IMG/VR virus record: IMGVR_UViG_3300046009_004585
Location: 1 to 26,998 of that record
Direction: 5' to 3' (one strand)
Length of the DNA: 26,998 nt
From: a virus
The translations under genes and the position numbers were made by a program. The notes beneath the pieces were generated by a model. That model saw only the letters and a list, made by a program, of their open reading frames with translations, searched no databases and was not told the DNA's origin. Positions 6,864-15,961 of the stretch are shown here, piece after piece; the first letter of the stretch is position 1, and each line of letters opens with the position of its first letter.

Positions 6864-8393
6864 TTAATATGAATTTATCGAATTCGTTGCAATTGTTATT
6901 GGTATTATATCACTATATGAATAACTATTGATAATGTTGCCACAAATAGTCTCATAATTTTTATCATTTTTAACTCTATAAAATAACCTATCACCATAAG
7001 TGTAACCAGAAACTGGGAAATCAACACTATAAAAAGGTGAACCAACGTAATAGTCAGTTATTGACGAATAAACAATATTTTTAAAATCAACATCTGTAGA
7101 TAATTGTAATGTAAAATATCCGTTAACTTTATTTGGTGTTGGTGTGACTGACCATGAAGCTGATGGGCTTTCAGTTATTATATCACCAACAACACCATCT
7201 GGAAAATAAGATATAGTTATGATGTCATTTAAAACAACATCACCATTAAGTATTATTCTTCTAGGGTTTGATGTTGATTGGTAAAAATCAATCCCATTCG
7301 CCAACATAACACCATTAATCATAAGTAAAACTTTGCTAAAATCTATTGGTTTAGCCGATGTAAATAATTCGTATCTGTTGGTAGTTGTGTTGTAATATAC
7401 TAAATAATTCCCTTGTCCATTTGTTGCTCCGCTAGGTATCACACTATTTATTTCAATAATGTCATTTTTTAACGTGTTTGGTGAAGATGAAGTATATATT
7501 ATAGTCACAACATCTTCAGGGTCCAAAGGTGCATTTAAATAGACAATACTATTACCAGAATAAGTATAGTCAGCATTTGGTGCTAGAACTAAACCATTTA
7601 AAGTTAATATAAAAGGTGTGTCTATTTGAGCAGGAATCCCTATCATTGTGTTATTTTGTTCTGGTATTAATTCGTTACCATCTTCAAATTCCTCTTCATC
7701 AAAATTAATGTTTAATTGGTCAATGTCAGGATAAATTGTGTAATAATTTATTGGTAAGTAAGATTGTTGTAAAGAACTGTTGGCCACACTATTACTAGCA
7801 TTATAACTGAATTGTGGTGTAGCAGCAGCTTCAATAACAGCAAAATAATAATCAAAATTTTTATTATAGATACCGTATTCTGAACCACCAACATATTTAG
7901 ATGTGTCTATTGTATAACCTAATTTACCCATGTAATCAGTACATGCTGAAAAACTATAGAACCCTTTTATCATATATTCAGCATCTAGTGTTAATCCAGA
8001 TGATGGAATTAATTGTGTTGTCGCACTAGCGGTTAATGAAGAATAATATATATTGTTTGACGAATAACTAGGTATTGCAGTAAAACTATTATTATTTTCT
8101 TCAAATTTATATAATTTATAATTAAAAATTGCGTTGTTAATTGTAAAGCTTTCAGTATTTGAGGTAAAAGTAATTTTTAATGGTATATTTTGAGTTTCAC
8201 CTGAAATTATATGAGAGTATCCACTAACAGATGTTGCACTTAATACAGTACAATCTAAGGTTGTTGCACCACTAATATAATATGATGGTGCATTGAAAAC
8301 ACAGATATCTGAACTCATATTAAATATGGTTATATCTTTGTTTCTCAAAGCACTTACATTTGTTTGTGGGTATATTCTTTCTTGATATCTCAT
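6864..8393 (-). CDS. Tail fibre-like protein with two repeated NG-V-L beta modules
   Basis: This 509-aa protein contains two copies of a beta-sheet module often seen in phage fibres. The first (about residues 260-301) reads ILTLNGLVLAPNADYTYSGN and continues with a hydrophobic strand and PLDPEDVVTIIY. The second (about 354-397) reads VLLMINGVMLANGIDFYQST and continues with a strand and VLNDIITISYFP. The shared frame is L-x-(L/I)-NG-(V/L)-x-L-A-x(1,2)-DY/F, then strand, then acidic turn plus I/V-rich strand. The N-terminal 250 residues are unlike anything I recognise and end in an acidic linker (NFDEEEFEDGNE). The C-terminal 100 residues look like a fibronectin-III-like domain (LQLSTDVDFKNIVYSS). 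It begins 5 bp after the 80-aa gene, in the same operon. The precise place in the virion is unknown. Confidence 0.6.
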   Translation of the reverse strand: MRYQERIYPQTNVSALRNKDITIFNMSSDICVFNAPSYYISGATTLDCTVLSATSVSGYSHIISGETQNIPLKITFTSNTESFTINNAIFNYKLYKFEENNNSFTAIPSYSSNNIYYSSLTASATTQLIPSSGLTLDAEYMIKGFYSFSACTDYMGKLGYTIDTSKYVGGSEYGIYNKNFDYYFAVIEAAATPQFSYNASNSVANSSLQQSYLPINYYTIYPDIDQLNINFDEEEFEDGNELIPEQNNTMIGIPAQIDTPFILTLNGLVLAPNADYTYSGNSIVYLNAPLDPEDVVTIIYTSSSPNTLKNDIIEINSVIPSGATNGQGNYLVYYNTTTNRYELFTSAKPIDFSKVLLMINGVMLANGIDFYQSTSNPRRIILNGDVVLNDIITISYFPDGVVGDIITESPSASWSVTPTPNKVNGYFTLQLSTDVDFKNIVYSSITDYYVGSPFYSVDFPVSGYTYGDRLFYRVKNDKNYETICGNIINSYSYSDIIPITIATNSINSY

Positions 8394-8398
8394 TTTAA

Positions 8399-8641
8399 TT
8401 AATAATTGATGTCTATGTTTTGTTCTGTTATACCAATTGGTGGTGTGTAACCAAACGTAAATGGTTTAGCTAATCTATTAGTGATTGGTGTTTGTGATAA
8501 ATTTTGTAAAAAAGCGGTAAAAGCGTATATGTTTATATAATCTTCTCTTTGTATATCAGCTTCAATACTTTTTGCATAAGTTATCTCACCCTTTATTTCG
8601 GTTATAAAATTACCTTGTATGTTTTGTATTAATTGTATCAT
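8399..8641 (-). CDS. Small protein of unknown function in the tail operon
   Basis: I do not recognise this 80-aa protein. The N-terminal half (MIQLIQNIQGNFITEIKGEI) alternates polar and hydrophobic residues as in beta strands; the middle has a helix-prone AFTAFLQNL; the end is proline- and aromatic-rich (FTFGYTPPIG). No signal peptide, transmembrane segment or cysteine is present. It sits 11 bp after the nucleotidyltransferase gene and 5 bp before the 509-aa fibre gene, so it is very likely co-translated with the tail proteins. A small baseplate or fibre-assembly component is plausible by position only. TAA stop and codon usage match the neighbours. Confidence 0.65.
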   Translation of the reverse strand: MIQLIQNIQGNFITEIKGEITYAKSIEADIQREDYINIYAFTAFLQNLSQTPITNRLAKPFTFGYTPPIGITEQNIDINY

Positions 8642-8652
8642 ACTAATAAATA

Positions 8653-8961
8653 TTATGGTATTGGAATATATCCTATGTTATTTTTACCAAACATTACATC
8701 CACTTTAACACCAACTTCTTCTCTAATTTTATCTCTAATGTCGGTGTGTATATCATTAAATACAATAACGTCATAATCAGATTCTTCATCCCAATAACCA
8801 TGATTATAACTACCAAAAACAAAAACTTCAGTAGTTAAATATTTTTTTAAACTTTCTTTTATTTTTTTAAAAATTTCTTGTTTATCAATAGGTAATTCAG
8901 AAAAACTATTAAGTTTACCTCTATTTAATCTTTCTCTACCTTTAATTATAGTTTTATTCAT
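8653..8961 (-). CDS. MNT-type minimal nucleotidyltransferase inside the baseplate operon
   Basis: This 102-aa protein is a single polymerase-beta-like nucleotidyltransferase domain of the MNT class. It has G50-S51 followed by D62-x-D64 in GSYNHGYWDEESDYDVIV and the third acidic residue D88 in VDVM, so the metal-binding triad is intact. Such domains transfer a nucleotide from an NTP to a protein, RNA or small molecule; MNT proteins are best known as partners of HEPN toxins, but no HEPN gene lies nearby. The extreme N-terminus (residues 7-18, KGRERLNRGKLN) resembles residues 19-30 of the 715-aa fibre protein. Its start overlaps the end of the 1223-aa gene by 8 bp and the 80-aa gene follows after 11 bp, so it is embedded in the operon. 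The only ATG that gives the full domain is this one. The substrate is unknown. Confidence 0.8.
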   Translation of the reverse strand: MNKTIIKGRERLNRGKLNSFSELPIDKQEIFKKIKESLKKYLTTEVFVFGSYNHGYWDEESDYDVIVFNDIHTDIRDKIREEVGVKVDVMFGKNNIGYIPIP

Positions 8962-11900
8962 ATACGATATTTTTTAAACAGTCATAACCTATATTGTCGG
9001 AAGTGCTACAATAATAATATTTATTACCTTTTATAAGAAAAAGACCTATATCTGTATAATTACATATTGTACTAACATCACTATCACTCTGAATTACAAT
9101 TGAAAAAGCATCATTTTTAGGATAACTTATATAAAAACCATTCATACTACACTCATTACCCACACCTTGTTTTTCTTTTAAGGAAATTATTGCTTTATAT
9201 TCAGTTAAACCTAAATTAGTGAAGGTGTCATTTAAGAAATCAACAAAATTAGTGTATGTCCAACCAGTTATACCACCACTAGTACAACCAGATATGATGT
9301 TATTTTCAGCTCTGACAAAATTAACATTATTAGGTGTCATTGTTGTTGAACTTAAAGGTGTTGTTACGAAGGATGTACCATTTACTGTTAAAGCACTGAT
9401 TGAAAACGTAACTGCTGTTGTACCAATAGGGTAACACACTAAAGCTTCCATTATAAATTCTGGTCTATCAACCATGTTATACCACCTAATGTTTTTATCA
9501 CAGGTATTACAAAAAGTATCGTTATTAATATAATTATTACTACCATCTCTTATATCAACATTACCAACAAACTCAGAACCCCAATTCATTTGTGATATAC
9601 AAATACTATTAAACGTTTGTTTATTTGACGTGTAAGATGTAACACCTGACGTTGTTTGTACATTTTGAACTATTATTTCAATATCTTTACATTGACCGTC
9701 AGAACCATTTATCGGACTTGGTAATGTTGTGAAGTTTAAAGGACTGTTACATAACAATGTTGTATAACTTCTATACTTAAATTTTTGTTGGTCAAATAGG
9801 GTGTTTGTGTAAACTTTAACATTACCCCAAATAGTTGTTGACGGAACAACTTGTTCAATCAAATCATCCCAATACGTTTTTACAAGACTAGTAAATTGGT
9901 CCATCTTATAGTAATCAAATTCATTACTGTTTGTTAAACCATATTCTGTAGCATCCATATACCTATCATATACTGCTCTAAGTGATGGGTAGCTAGAAAG
10001 TGTTTTTCTATTTTTAACATCAATCAATTCTGATGTCATTAAATCATCAAATGATTCTAACGTTTTAATTTCAGATATATTTGTTGACATAAAACCAGAG
10101 AAATCAATTCTTTTATCACCACATGTATTATTACAAAAATTACACGTACCATCTGAATTCCAAAAAGCTTCATATAACGGATGGTCTGAATTAGTTCGAA
10201 CTATAAAATCATTTATAACTTCTATATAAGAAGTTAAAGCACCTAAACTAGAACCATTAAATACAAAATTAACTAAAATATCACTTAAACAATCTTCAGA
10301 ATAAAACACACCACCATCATCACTAACACGCAATTTAAATAAATCTATTTTTAAACTTATTGGGTCTAAGGTAGATTGTGTTATATTAAAAATAGTGTTT
10401 TGTGTGTTTGTATTTGCGCTTATATAATAAAAACCTAATTCCCCATCCTGACATGTAACCCAAAGACTTCCATTACCATTATCTAATAAAATTTTTAAAG
10501 TATTACCACATACTTGGTTTTCTATCTCTGGATAACATATATCTATTTTTGGATAAGGCGCCGCCGCAACACAACTATATAAATAGTTTGTAGCATCCCC
10601 TATAATTACCGACACATCTGTTAATGTTTGTGCAGTTGGTAAATTGATTGGGTTACCATAAATATCTGTTGGTGTTAAACCCGTGCTTGAACTACATGTT
10701 TGACCTGTTAATAAATTAGGGTTATCAACCAAATAACACCAAACATCGTTTTCAATAGCTGACGCCATATTCATGGTTAAATCTATTTCTTTAGTGTTTA
10801 ATATTAACCTTTCTTCATCAACAGTGTATTCTGTTTGACGAATTTGATTAGCATCGTTATAATTTCCAATGTGGAAATCTCTTTCGGTATATGAGTCAGC
10901 TTGAAGCCAAGATTTTTTATTATCGATAACTCTAGTTAAATTAAAACCTGGTGATTGGCTAATAAATATATTTGTTCTATTAGCGTCTTCACAAACTTTT
11001 GTCATATTAATTTGGTCAACTAAAAGACATAAATTACCACATGAACTGTTGATAATCACATTTAATTTTATTTGATTATTTGTGATACCAGTTATTATAG
11101 CTTGGTCATCAATTGTTGTTTCATATGTTAACCAATTTGAATTAAACGCATTTGGTGATAATGATTGATTGAAATCAGATGTTGAGACTAACCCTGAGTT
11201 ATTGTATAATTCACTATATAATGTTTCTTTAACTATTTGACAAATAGATACGTTTATATTGTCTGATTCTGGGTCAACAGTTAAAACACCATTTGTAAAT
11301 TCTGGATAAATTAAACCAGTACACCCAGATGCCCATGTTTCTGTTTCTGACGCTTCACCACATACAAGAAACCCACTGTTATCTGTATTCTCACTTAAAT
11401 AATTATATAAGTTACCTATTTGATTAAAAAGAGTTTGTGAATAAAATTGAGTTGTTGTACCGTTATCATTTACTAAGTCTAAGGTTACTGTTGCGCTTAA
11501 ATTTTCAAATTGACCTAATAACGTTGAGCAAACGTTTGTGTCTTTTATATCTGTTATATTTTTAATTTTAACATCAACATTGTCTTGTTTTGTTTTGTTT
11601 TCTATTTTAAGTTTAGATAATTCTTCAATTCTATTTAACGTTCTAGTTTTTTCACCAAAAGGTGTGTTACACTCAAACAATAATTCTGGTTGGTTATTTA
11701 ACAACGCAGTTTTGTTTAACTCATATATAGACACCACATCTAAACATGTGTAACTATCAGCAATACCGTTTATAAAACCTGAATAATTATCTTCACCGAT
11801 TACTTGTCTCCAACTATCTAAACCAATTTCAGTTAAACAAAAATTAACAGTTTTTGTTTTGTATACTGGACCTACTTTAGTATTTGTTAACGATAAATCG

Positions 11901-12625
11901 GTTGTATTTGTTAATGAACCAAATCCAGTGTTAGTAAACGGTAAAGTTTGTGAAGCACTTATTTTTGTTTCTGGTGTTGATTGTAGGACTTCATCGTTTG
12001 TTGGGAATTCATTACATACAATAGAATAATTTAATTTAGCGTTTTGTTGTACTAAATTATCTAATTCGTTATTTATATCAAAAGAATTTGATTCTAATTC
12101 AAATTTTGATTGTCTTAAAATTAATAACTCATCATTTGACGCTACATTAAAAGATGGGTTGGCGGCTGGACCGCTTATAATATCTTTTAACACTTCACAA
12201 TTTATTTTAAATAAATAATTAAATTTTACCTTTAAAGAACATGTATCGTTTTCAGTTAATGTAAAAAAAGCGCCATCATTACCAACTGGGTTTAACACTA
12301 TTTTAATTGGTGTATTTTCAGTTGAGCATGCATTTTTAGGTTCTTCTGACCATCTACATTTTTGTTCATCTAAATCAAAGTATATGTTCTGTGGGTTAAC
12401 GTTGCTAGGTGTGTTTGGGTTATTAGTAGCTGATTTTGCTAATATTAAACAACATCTTTGTGTTATTTCGTAATTAGTAAACGTTCCATCACCATTAGCT
12501 GTTTCAGCATATATTGTACCATCTGGTACATACACTATATTCCCACCACCATAGTTTAATATGTTATTCCAAATCTTAGTACATTTACTATCTACGTCAA
12601 TAATATCTTGTTTTGTTAAAGGCAT
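8954..12625 (-). CDS. Large cysteine-rich tail/baseplate protein, unrecognised family
   Basis: This 1223-aa protein is not one I can assign to a family. It begins MPLTKQDIIDVDSKC and has many cysteines through its length, including two clusters that look able to bind metal: CNFCNNTC near residue 826 and CNTC near residue 1040. A short lysine/glutamate-rich helical segment (RIEELSKLKIENKTK) lies around residue 330; the rest is Asn/Thr-rich and beta-prone. A motif region KSWLQADSYTERDFHIGNYN is conspicuous and rich in charged and aromatic residues. It lies between the 1096-aa wedge-like protein (37-bp gap) and the nucleotidyltransferase (8-bp overlap). Position and composition suggest a virion baseplate or fibre-network component. 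No enzymatic motif, signal peptide or membrane segment is evident. Confidence 0.55.
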   Translation of the reverse strand: MPLTKQDIIDVDSKCTKIWNNILNYGGGNIVYVPDGTIYAETANGDGTFTNYEITQRCCLILAKSATNNPNTPSNVNPQNIYFDLDEQKCRWSEEPKNACSTENTPIKIVLNPVGNDGAFFTLTENDTCSLKVKFNYLFKINCEVLKDIISGPAANPSFNVASNDELLILRQSKFELESNSFDINNELDNLVQQNAKLNYSIVCNEFPTNDEVLQSTPETKISASQTLPFTNTGFGSLTNTTDLSLTNTKVGPVYKTKTVNFCLTEIGLDSWRQVIGEDNYSGFINGIADSYTCLDVVSIYELNKTALLNNQPELLFECNTPFGEKTRTLNRIEELSKLKIENKTKQDNVDVKIKNITDIKDTNVCSTLLGQFENLSATVTLDLVNDNGTTTQFYSQTLFNQIGNLYNYLSENTDNSGFLVCGEASETETWASGCTGLIYPEFTNGVLTVDPESDNINVSICQIVKETLYSELYNNSGLVSTSDFNQSLSPNAFNSNWLTYETTIDDQAIITGITNNQIKLNVIINSSCGNLCLLVDQINMTKVCEDANRTNIFISQSPGFNLTRVIDNKKSWLQADSYTERDFHIGNYNDANQIRQTEYTVDEERLILNTKEIDLTMNMASAIENDVWCYLVDNPNLLTGQTCSSSTGLTPTDIYGNPINLPTAQTLTDVSVIIGDATNYLYSCVAAAPYPKIDICYPEIENQVCGNTLKILLDNGNGSLWVTCQDGELGFYYISANTNTQNTIFNITQSTLDPISLKIDLFKLRVSDDGGVFYSEDCLSDILVNFVFNGSSLGALTSYIEVINDFIVRTNSDHPLYEAFWNSDGTCNFCNNTCGDKRIDFSGFMSTNISEIKTLESFDDLMTSELIDVKNRKTLSSYPSLRAVYDRYMDATEYGLTNSNEFDYYKMDQFTSLVKTYWDDLIEQVVPSTTIWGNVKVYTNTLFDQQKFKYRSYTTLLCNSPLNFTTLPSPINGSDGQCKDIEIIVQNVQTTSGVTSYTSNKQTFNSICISQMNWGSEFVGNVDIRDGSNNYINNDTFCNTCDKNIRWYNMVDRPEFIMEALVCYPIGTTAVTFSISALTVNGTSFVTTPLSSTTMTPNNVNFVRAENNIISGCTSGGITGWTYTNFVDFLNDTFTNLGLTEYKAIISLKEKQGVGNECSMNGFYISYPKNDAFSIVIQSDSDVSTICNYTDIGLFLIKGNKYYYCSTSDNIGYDCLKNIVYE

Positions 12626-12662
12626 TTTTTTCTTTTTATTATAAATATATTTAATTTAATTA

Positions 12663-15600
12663 TTAACATGGAACTGAGGATACAAGTGTTATATAACCAT
12701 CGTTATCAACTTTGCAAGGTCTTTTCCAATAATTTTGGTCTTGATAATCTAAAACTACCCATTTATCGTTACCTCTAAACACCTCATTTACAGAAATTTT
12801 TACCCTGTCACCTATTGTGAATCGTCCAATATTTTGTGGATATAATATACAATCAAAATAATTATTAGTGTTATTACAAACTACACCTAATTGTGTAGGG
12901 GTAGGTACTCCTGTTGCCACACCAAGTTCACTATCAGAAGCTGAAAAATCACCTCTTTTTATACTTACATAGTCTTTTTCTTTTCTATTATCAATTGTTA
13001 ATATATTTGAAGATACTGTACACTCAGTAAACGGTTCGTTACAGTCGCTACTTATTTCATATGTCACATTTAATCTAAAATAAATTAACAAATTATCATA
13101 AAAAAGTCTAGAGTCAAGTGGTATGGTATACGCTAATAAATTACCGATTGTTGAATTAAGAATGGTAAAATCACTAAAATCAACACCATTAAAAGAATAT
13201 TGTAATCTAAGTGTCCCTTCACCACATGGTCTTTGTTGTAATGTCCATGTATATCTATAACCACCATAGTCTCGCCAAGACACCTCAGTTAGTGTTGGGG
13301 CTATACATGTTACTGGTTCTGATTCTACATCTGGGAAAACATATCCACACCCTGCGTCTTTTTTAATTTTGTCTTGATAAGCTGTATATAATACATTAAT
13401 ATTCGCTAAACCATATTGTGTTAATTTACAACCAAAACCAACTAAACCAGTGTATGGGTCTATAATATTATTTACAGGTGTTGCCCATAGTTGACCGTAA
13501 CCTGCTGAATTAACAGATGGGCAAAGACTAGAGTCGGCACCAACAACAACATTATTTCCAAAACCGTTAAGTGTTATAAATTTTAAATAATTTTCACCAT
13601 TTATCTGTATTGGCGATTGTGAAATAACCCAATCTTTAGCAACATTACATGCACAATCGATACCTTTTTTACAACACACATAACCTGAAGAAATACTATC
13701 TTCAACACTATCATAAACATCATTATACATAGAGTAACCTTCGATTGGTGGTGCTGAACAACAATCCCTATCTATAAATTCTGTTTGATAGATAGAATTT
13801 GTATTATTACCTTGATTGTCTTCATAATATTGTACAAATACATATAACCCTGTTTTTGGGTCTTCAGTATATCTAGCATAACATTCATCTTCAACTATTG
13901 GTGTTTTTTCTGTTTTTAAACAAATACTTAAAGATTCATCTTTTATAGATTCACATGGACAACCACATTCGGTTATTATATCTTCTGGTTTTGGGTCTTT
14001 AATTATTTCTGTTGTGTATGTTATACAATCAGCTAAATTAGAACCATTTAAATTTTGAACATCTACATATATAGCCCCATCATAATCAGTAATCTCACCT
14101 GTGTTATAATTTGTAAATAAATCTTGAGATGTTGTAGTAACTGTATTTGATGTTATAGTTACTGGTGTAAAATCTGGGATAAGCGTTCTTAATTGATTGA
14201 AGTATTTATAACCTCTATCATAAGGACCTATATGTGGGTTATTACCAGCTGTTATATCTAAAACAGAATTAACACCACTGGTTTCTCTATACCATAAACC
14301 ATTACCTTGAAAATACATGTCATTGGTATCAGCGAAAAATCTAGGATAACCTTCACTATCAACTGGGTAATTTGTAATATCAGTATCTAAACCATTTAAT
14401 TCCAAAATTGTTAAGAACAATTCCATATCTATTGGTTTATCTGCTTTATATACATGTTCATTGAATGTAATCAAACCATTTGGGGTTCCTATAAATCTAA
14501 GTAAAAACTCAATAGTTTTTCTAGTACCTTTTGATTTCCAAATCCATGGTGTGTTTAGTATTATTCTTCTCCATAATTCAATATCAGCTTCTACTGGTGT
14601 TAAACCTACCGATTGGCCACTAAAAGATGATTCGCTAGACTTTATATAGTCTGTTAATAAATCGTTGCTTATAACCGATTCTATTAACTCCCAACCCATA
14701 ACCCTAGCTATGTTTTTTAAATAAACATCTGGTGTGTTATCTAATTTATTATATGTAACGGTATTTGCAAATGAAATACCTTCAATGTATCTATTTAAAT
14801 CATCATAAGAAACACCATAAATGTTAAGTAATTTATTAACTTTACCACCAGAAGTATCTTGGTCTTCGTCAGATAAATAATATGGCATCGTATCAAAACC
14901 AGTAATAGATTCACTAACTAAAAATCTAGTCATTAAATTACTGTTGATTAAATCACTGTCATTGGCTAAATTAAATAATGAAGTAGCATACGTTTCGTAA
15001 TAATCGGTTGAATAATCTAAGTTATAACCATCCGTTGTAGGCCATGTTACAGAAGTTTCTGTGTATAACAAAACACCAAAATCCGTTCTTAACGGATATT
15101 TAAATGTTGCAGTGTATATAGGTAATGTTTGTCTATTTAATAAATAATATTCAAATTCATCTAACGTGTTAAAAAAGTTATCACAAATTATACTTTTTGG
15201 TTTAATGTGAAAACTAAACGTACTACTAGTTGCAGTAAATGGATTGTTTTTAATTTCAAAATATATGTAGTCATTTACAGTACTAGTTGTACCAGTAAAA
15301 CCAATTACATCATATTCTACTGTATTATATAATAATGCATATGAATCATAGTTTGTTACCAAATTTCTTAACGTGTTTGATTCGTTAAAAGTACCGCTAA
15401 TATCACCGTTTGTTAAATAATTTATATTGTATGGGTTAACGATAAAATTAGTAGGTATTCTAAATGACGCTACGTTTGTTATTTCATTGTAAGAATAATT
15501 TTCATAAGTATTACCAGTTATTTCAAAACCAGTGTCTAAGGTTTTAATTGGTGACGTATAAATAGATGCTGGCCAGTTAATTATTATATTTTCCAAGCCA

Positions 15601-15953
15601 ACACGCATAAATTCAGTTAATGAACCAAATGTCGCGTAGTATGATAATTTTGATTTATCAACATTTAAAAAAACTGTCGCGTTATTATTTAATAATGTTT
15701 CACTTTGGCTAACTGTCAAGTTTAACCCATCTAATGTTACAAAATCAGAAAATTGTTTTGTTATAAAATTCTTATCTGTCTTAGGGTCTACATTAGTTGT
15801 AATATTGAAATTACCCATTGTAAATAATGGGGTACCACCATCGCTAGTAAGTTGTAAACCTACAAGGTCTGGATTGTAATTTCTATATTCTATGTTACCG
15901 TTGTATATTGTTTTTTTAACATACCCAGCAACTTTTATGTTTTCGTTAGCCAT
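12663..15953 (-). CDS. Baseplate-wedge-like large structural protein with tail-protein-I-like segment
   Basis: This 1096-aa protein appears modular. Residues 1-330 are Thr/Asn-rich beta-prone sequence. Residues about 340-500 are helical and contain LLNIYGVSYDDL, LKNIARVMGWELIE and ELWRRIILNTPWIWKSKGTR, followed by an amphipathic segment ending in G; this resembles the core of P2 gpI-type tail proteins and large baseplate wedge proteins, where a KGT step precedes a small helical domain. Residues 643-769 hold 12 cysteines including CGCPC, two CC pairs and CKKGIDCAC. The last 200 residues contain a fibronectin-III-like stretch (LRLQYSFNGVDFSDF) and a C-terminal small beta domain. It sits 8 bp after the 312-aa gene. 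A role analogous to T4 gp7 (outer wedge) is my inference from size, gpI-like core and distance from gp6. Confidence 0.6.
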   Translation of the reverse strand: MANENIKVAGYVKKTIYNGNIEYRNYNPDLVGLQLTSDGGTPLFTMGNFNITTNVDPKTDKNFITKQFSDFVTLDGLNLTVSQSETLLNNNATVFLNVDKSKLSYYATFGSLTEFMRVGLENIIINWPASIYTSPIKTLDTGFEITGNTYENYSYNEITNVASFRIPTNFIVNPYNINYLTNGDISGTFNESNTLRNLVTNYDSYALLYNTVEYDVIGFTGTTSTVNDYIYFEIKNNPFTATSSTFSFHIKPKSIICDNFFNTLDEFEYYLLNRQTLPIYTATFKYPLRTDFGVLLYTETSVTWPTTDGYNLDYSTDYYETYATSLFNLANDSDLINSNLMTRFLVSESITGFDTMPYYLSDEDQDTSGGKVNKLLNIYGVSYDDLNRYIEGISFANTVTYNKLDNTPDVYLKNIARVMGWELIESVISNDLLTDYIKSSESSFSGQSVGLTPVEADIELWRRIILNTPWIWKSKGTRKTIEFLLRFIGTPNGLITFNEHVYKADKPIDMELFLTILELNGLDTDITNYPVDSEGYPRFFADTNDMYFQGNGLWYRETSGVNSVLDITAGNNPHIGPYDRGYKYFNQLRTLIPDFTPVTITSNTVTTTSQDLFTNYNTGEITDYDGAIYVDVQNLNGSNLADCITYTTEIIKDPKPEDIITECGCPCESIKDESLSICLKTEKTPIVEDECYARYTEDPKTGLYVFVQYYEDNQGNNTNSIYQTEFIDRDCCSAPPIEGYSMYNDVYDSVEDSISSGYVCCKKGIDCACNVAKDWVISQSPIQINGENYLKFITLNGFGNNVVVGADSSLCPSVNSAGYGQLWATPVNNIIDPYTGLVGFGCKLTQYGLANINVLYTAYQDKIKKDAGCGYVFPDVESEPVTCIAPTLTEVSWRDYGGYRYTWTLQQRPCGEGTLRLQYSFNGVDFSDFTILNSTIGNLLAYTIPLDSRLFYDNLLIYFRLNVTYEISSDCNEPFTECTVSSNILTIDNRKEKDYVSIKRGDFSASDSELGVATGVPTPTQLGVVCNNTNNYFDCILYPQNIGRFTIGDRVKISVNEVFRGNDKWVVLDYQDQNYWKRPCKVDNDGYITLVSSVPC

Positions 15954-15961
15954 TTTTTATA

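Noticed and set aside
6838-12648. T4-type late promoter TATAAATA on the plus strand
   Set aside because: The octamer occurs in the gaps at 6840-6847 and 12641-12648, but no plus-strand gene follows, so a T4 late promoter reading is not supported; the minus-strand reading is listed instead as a weak candidate.
9219-14649. Plus-strand frames at 9219-9434, 11538-11753 and 14461-14649
   Set aside because: Each is antisense within a long structural gene and shows low-complexity hydrophobic composition typical of reverse frames of Asn/Thr-rich proteins.
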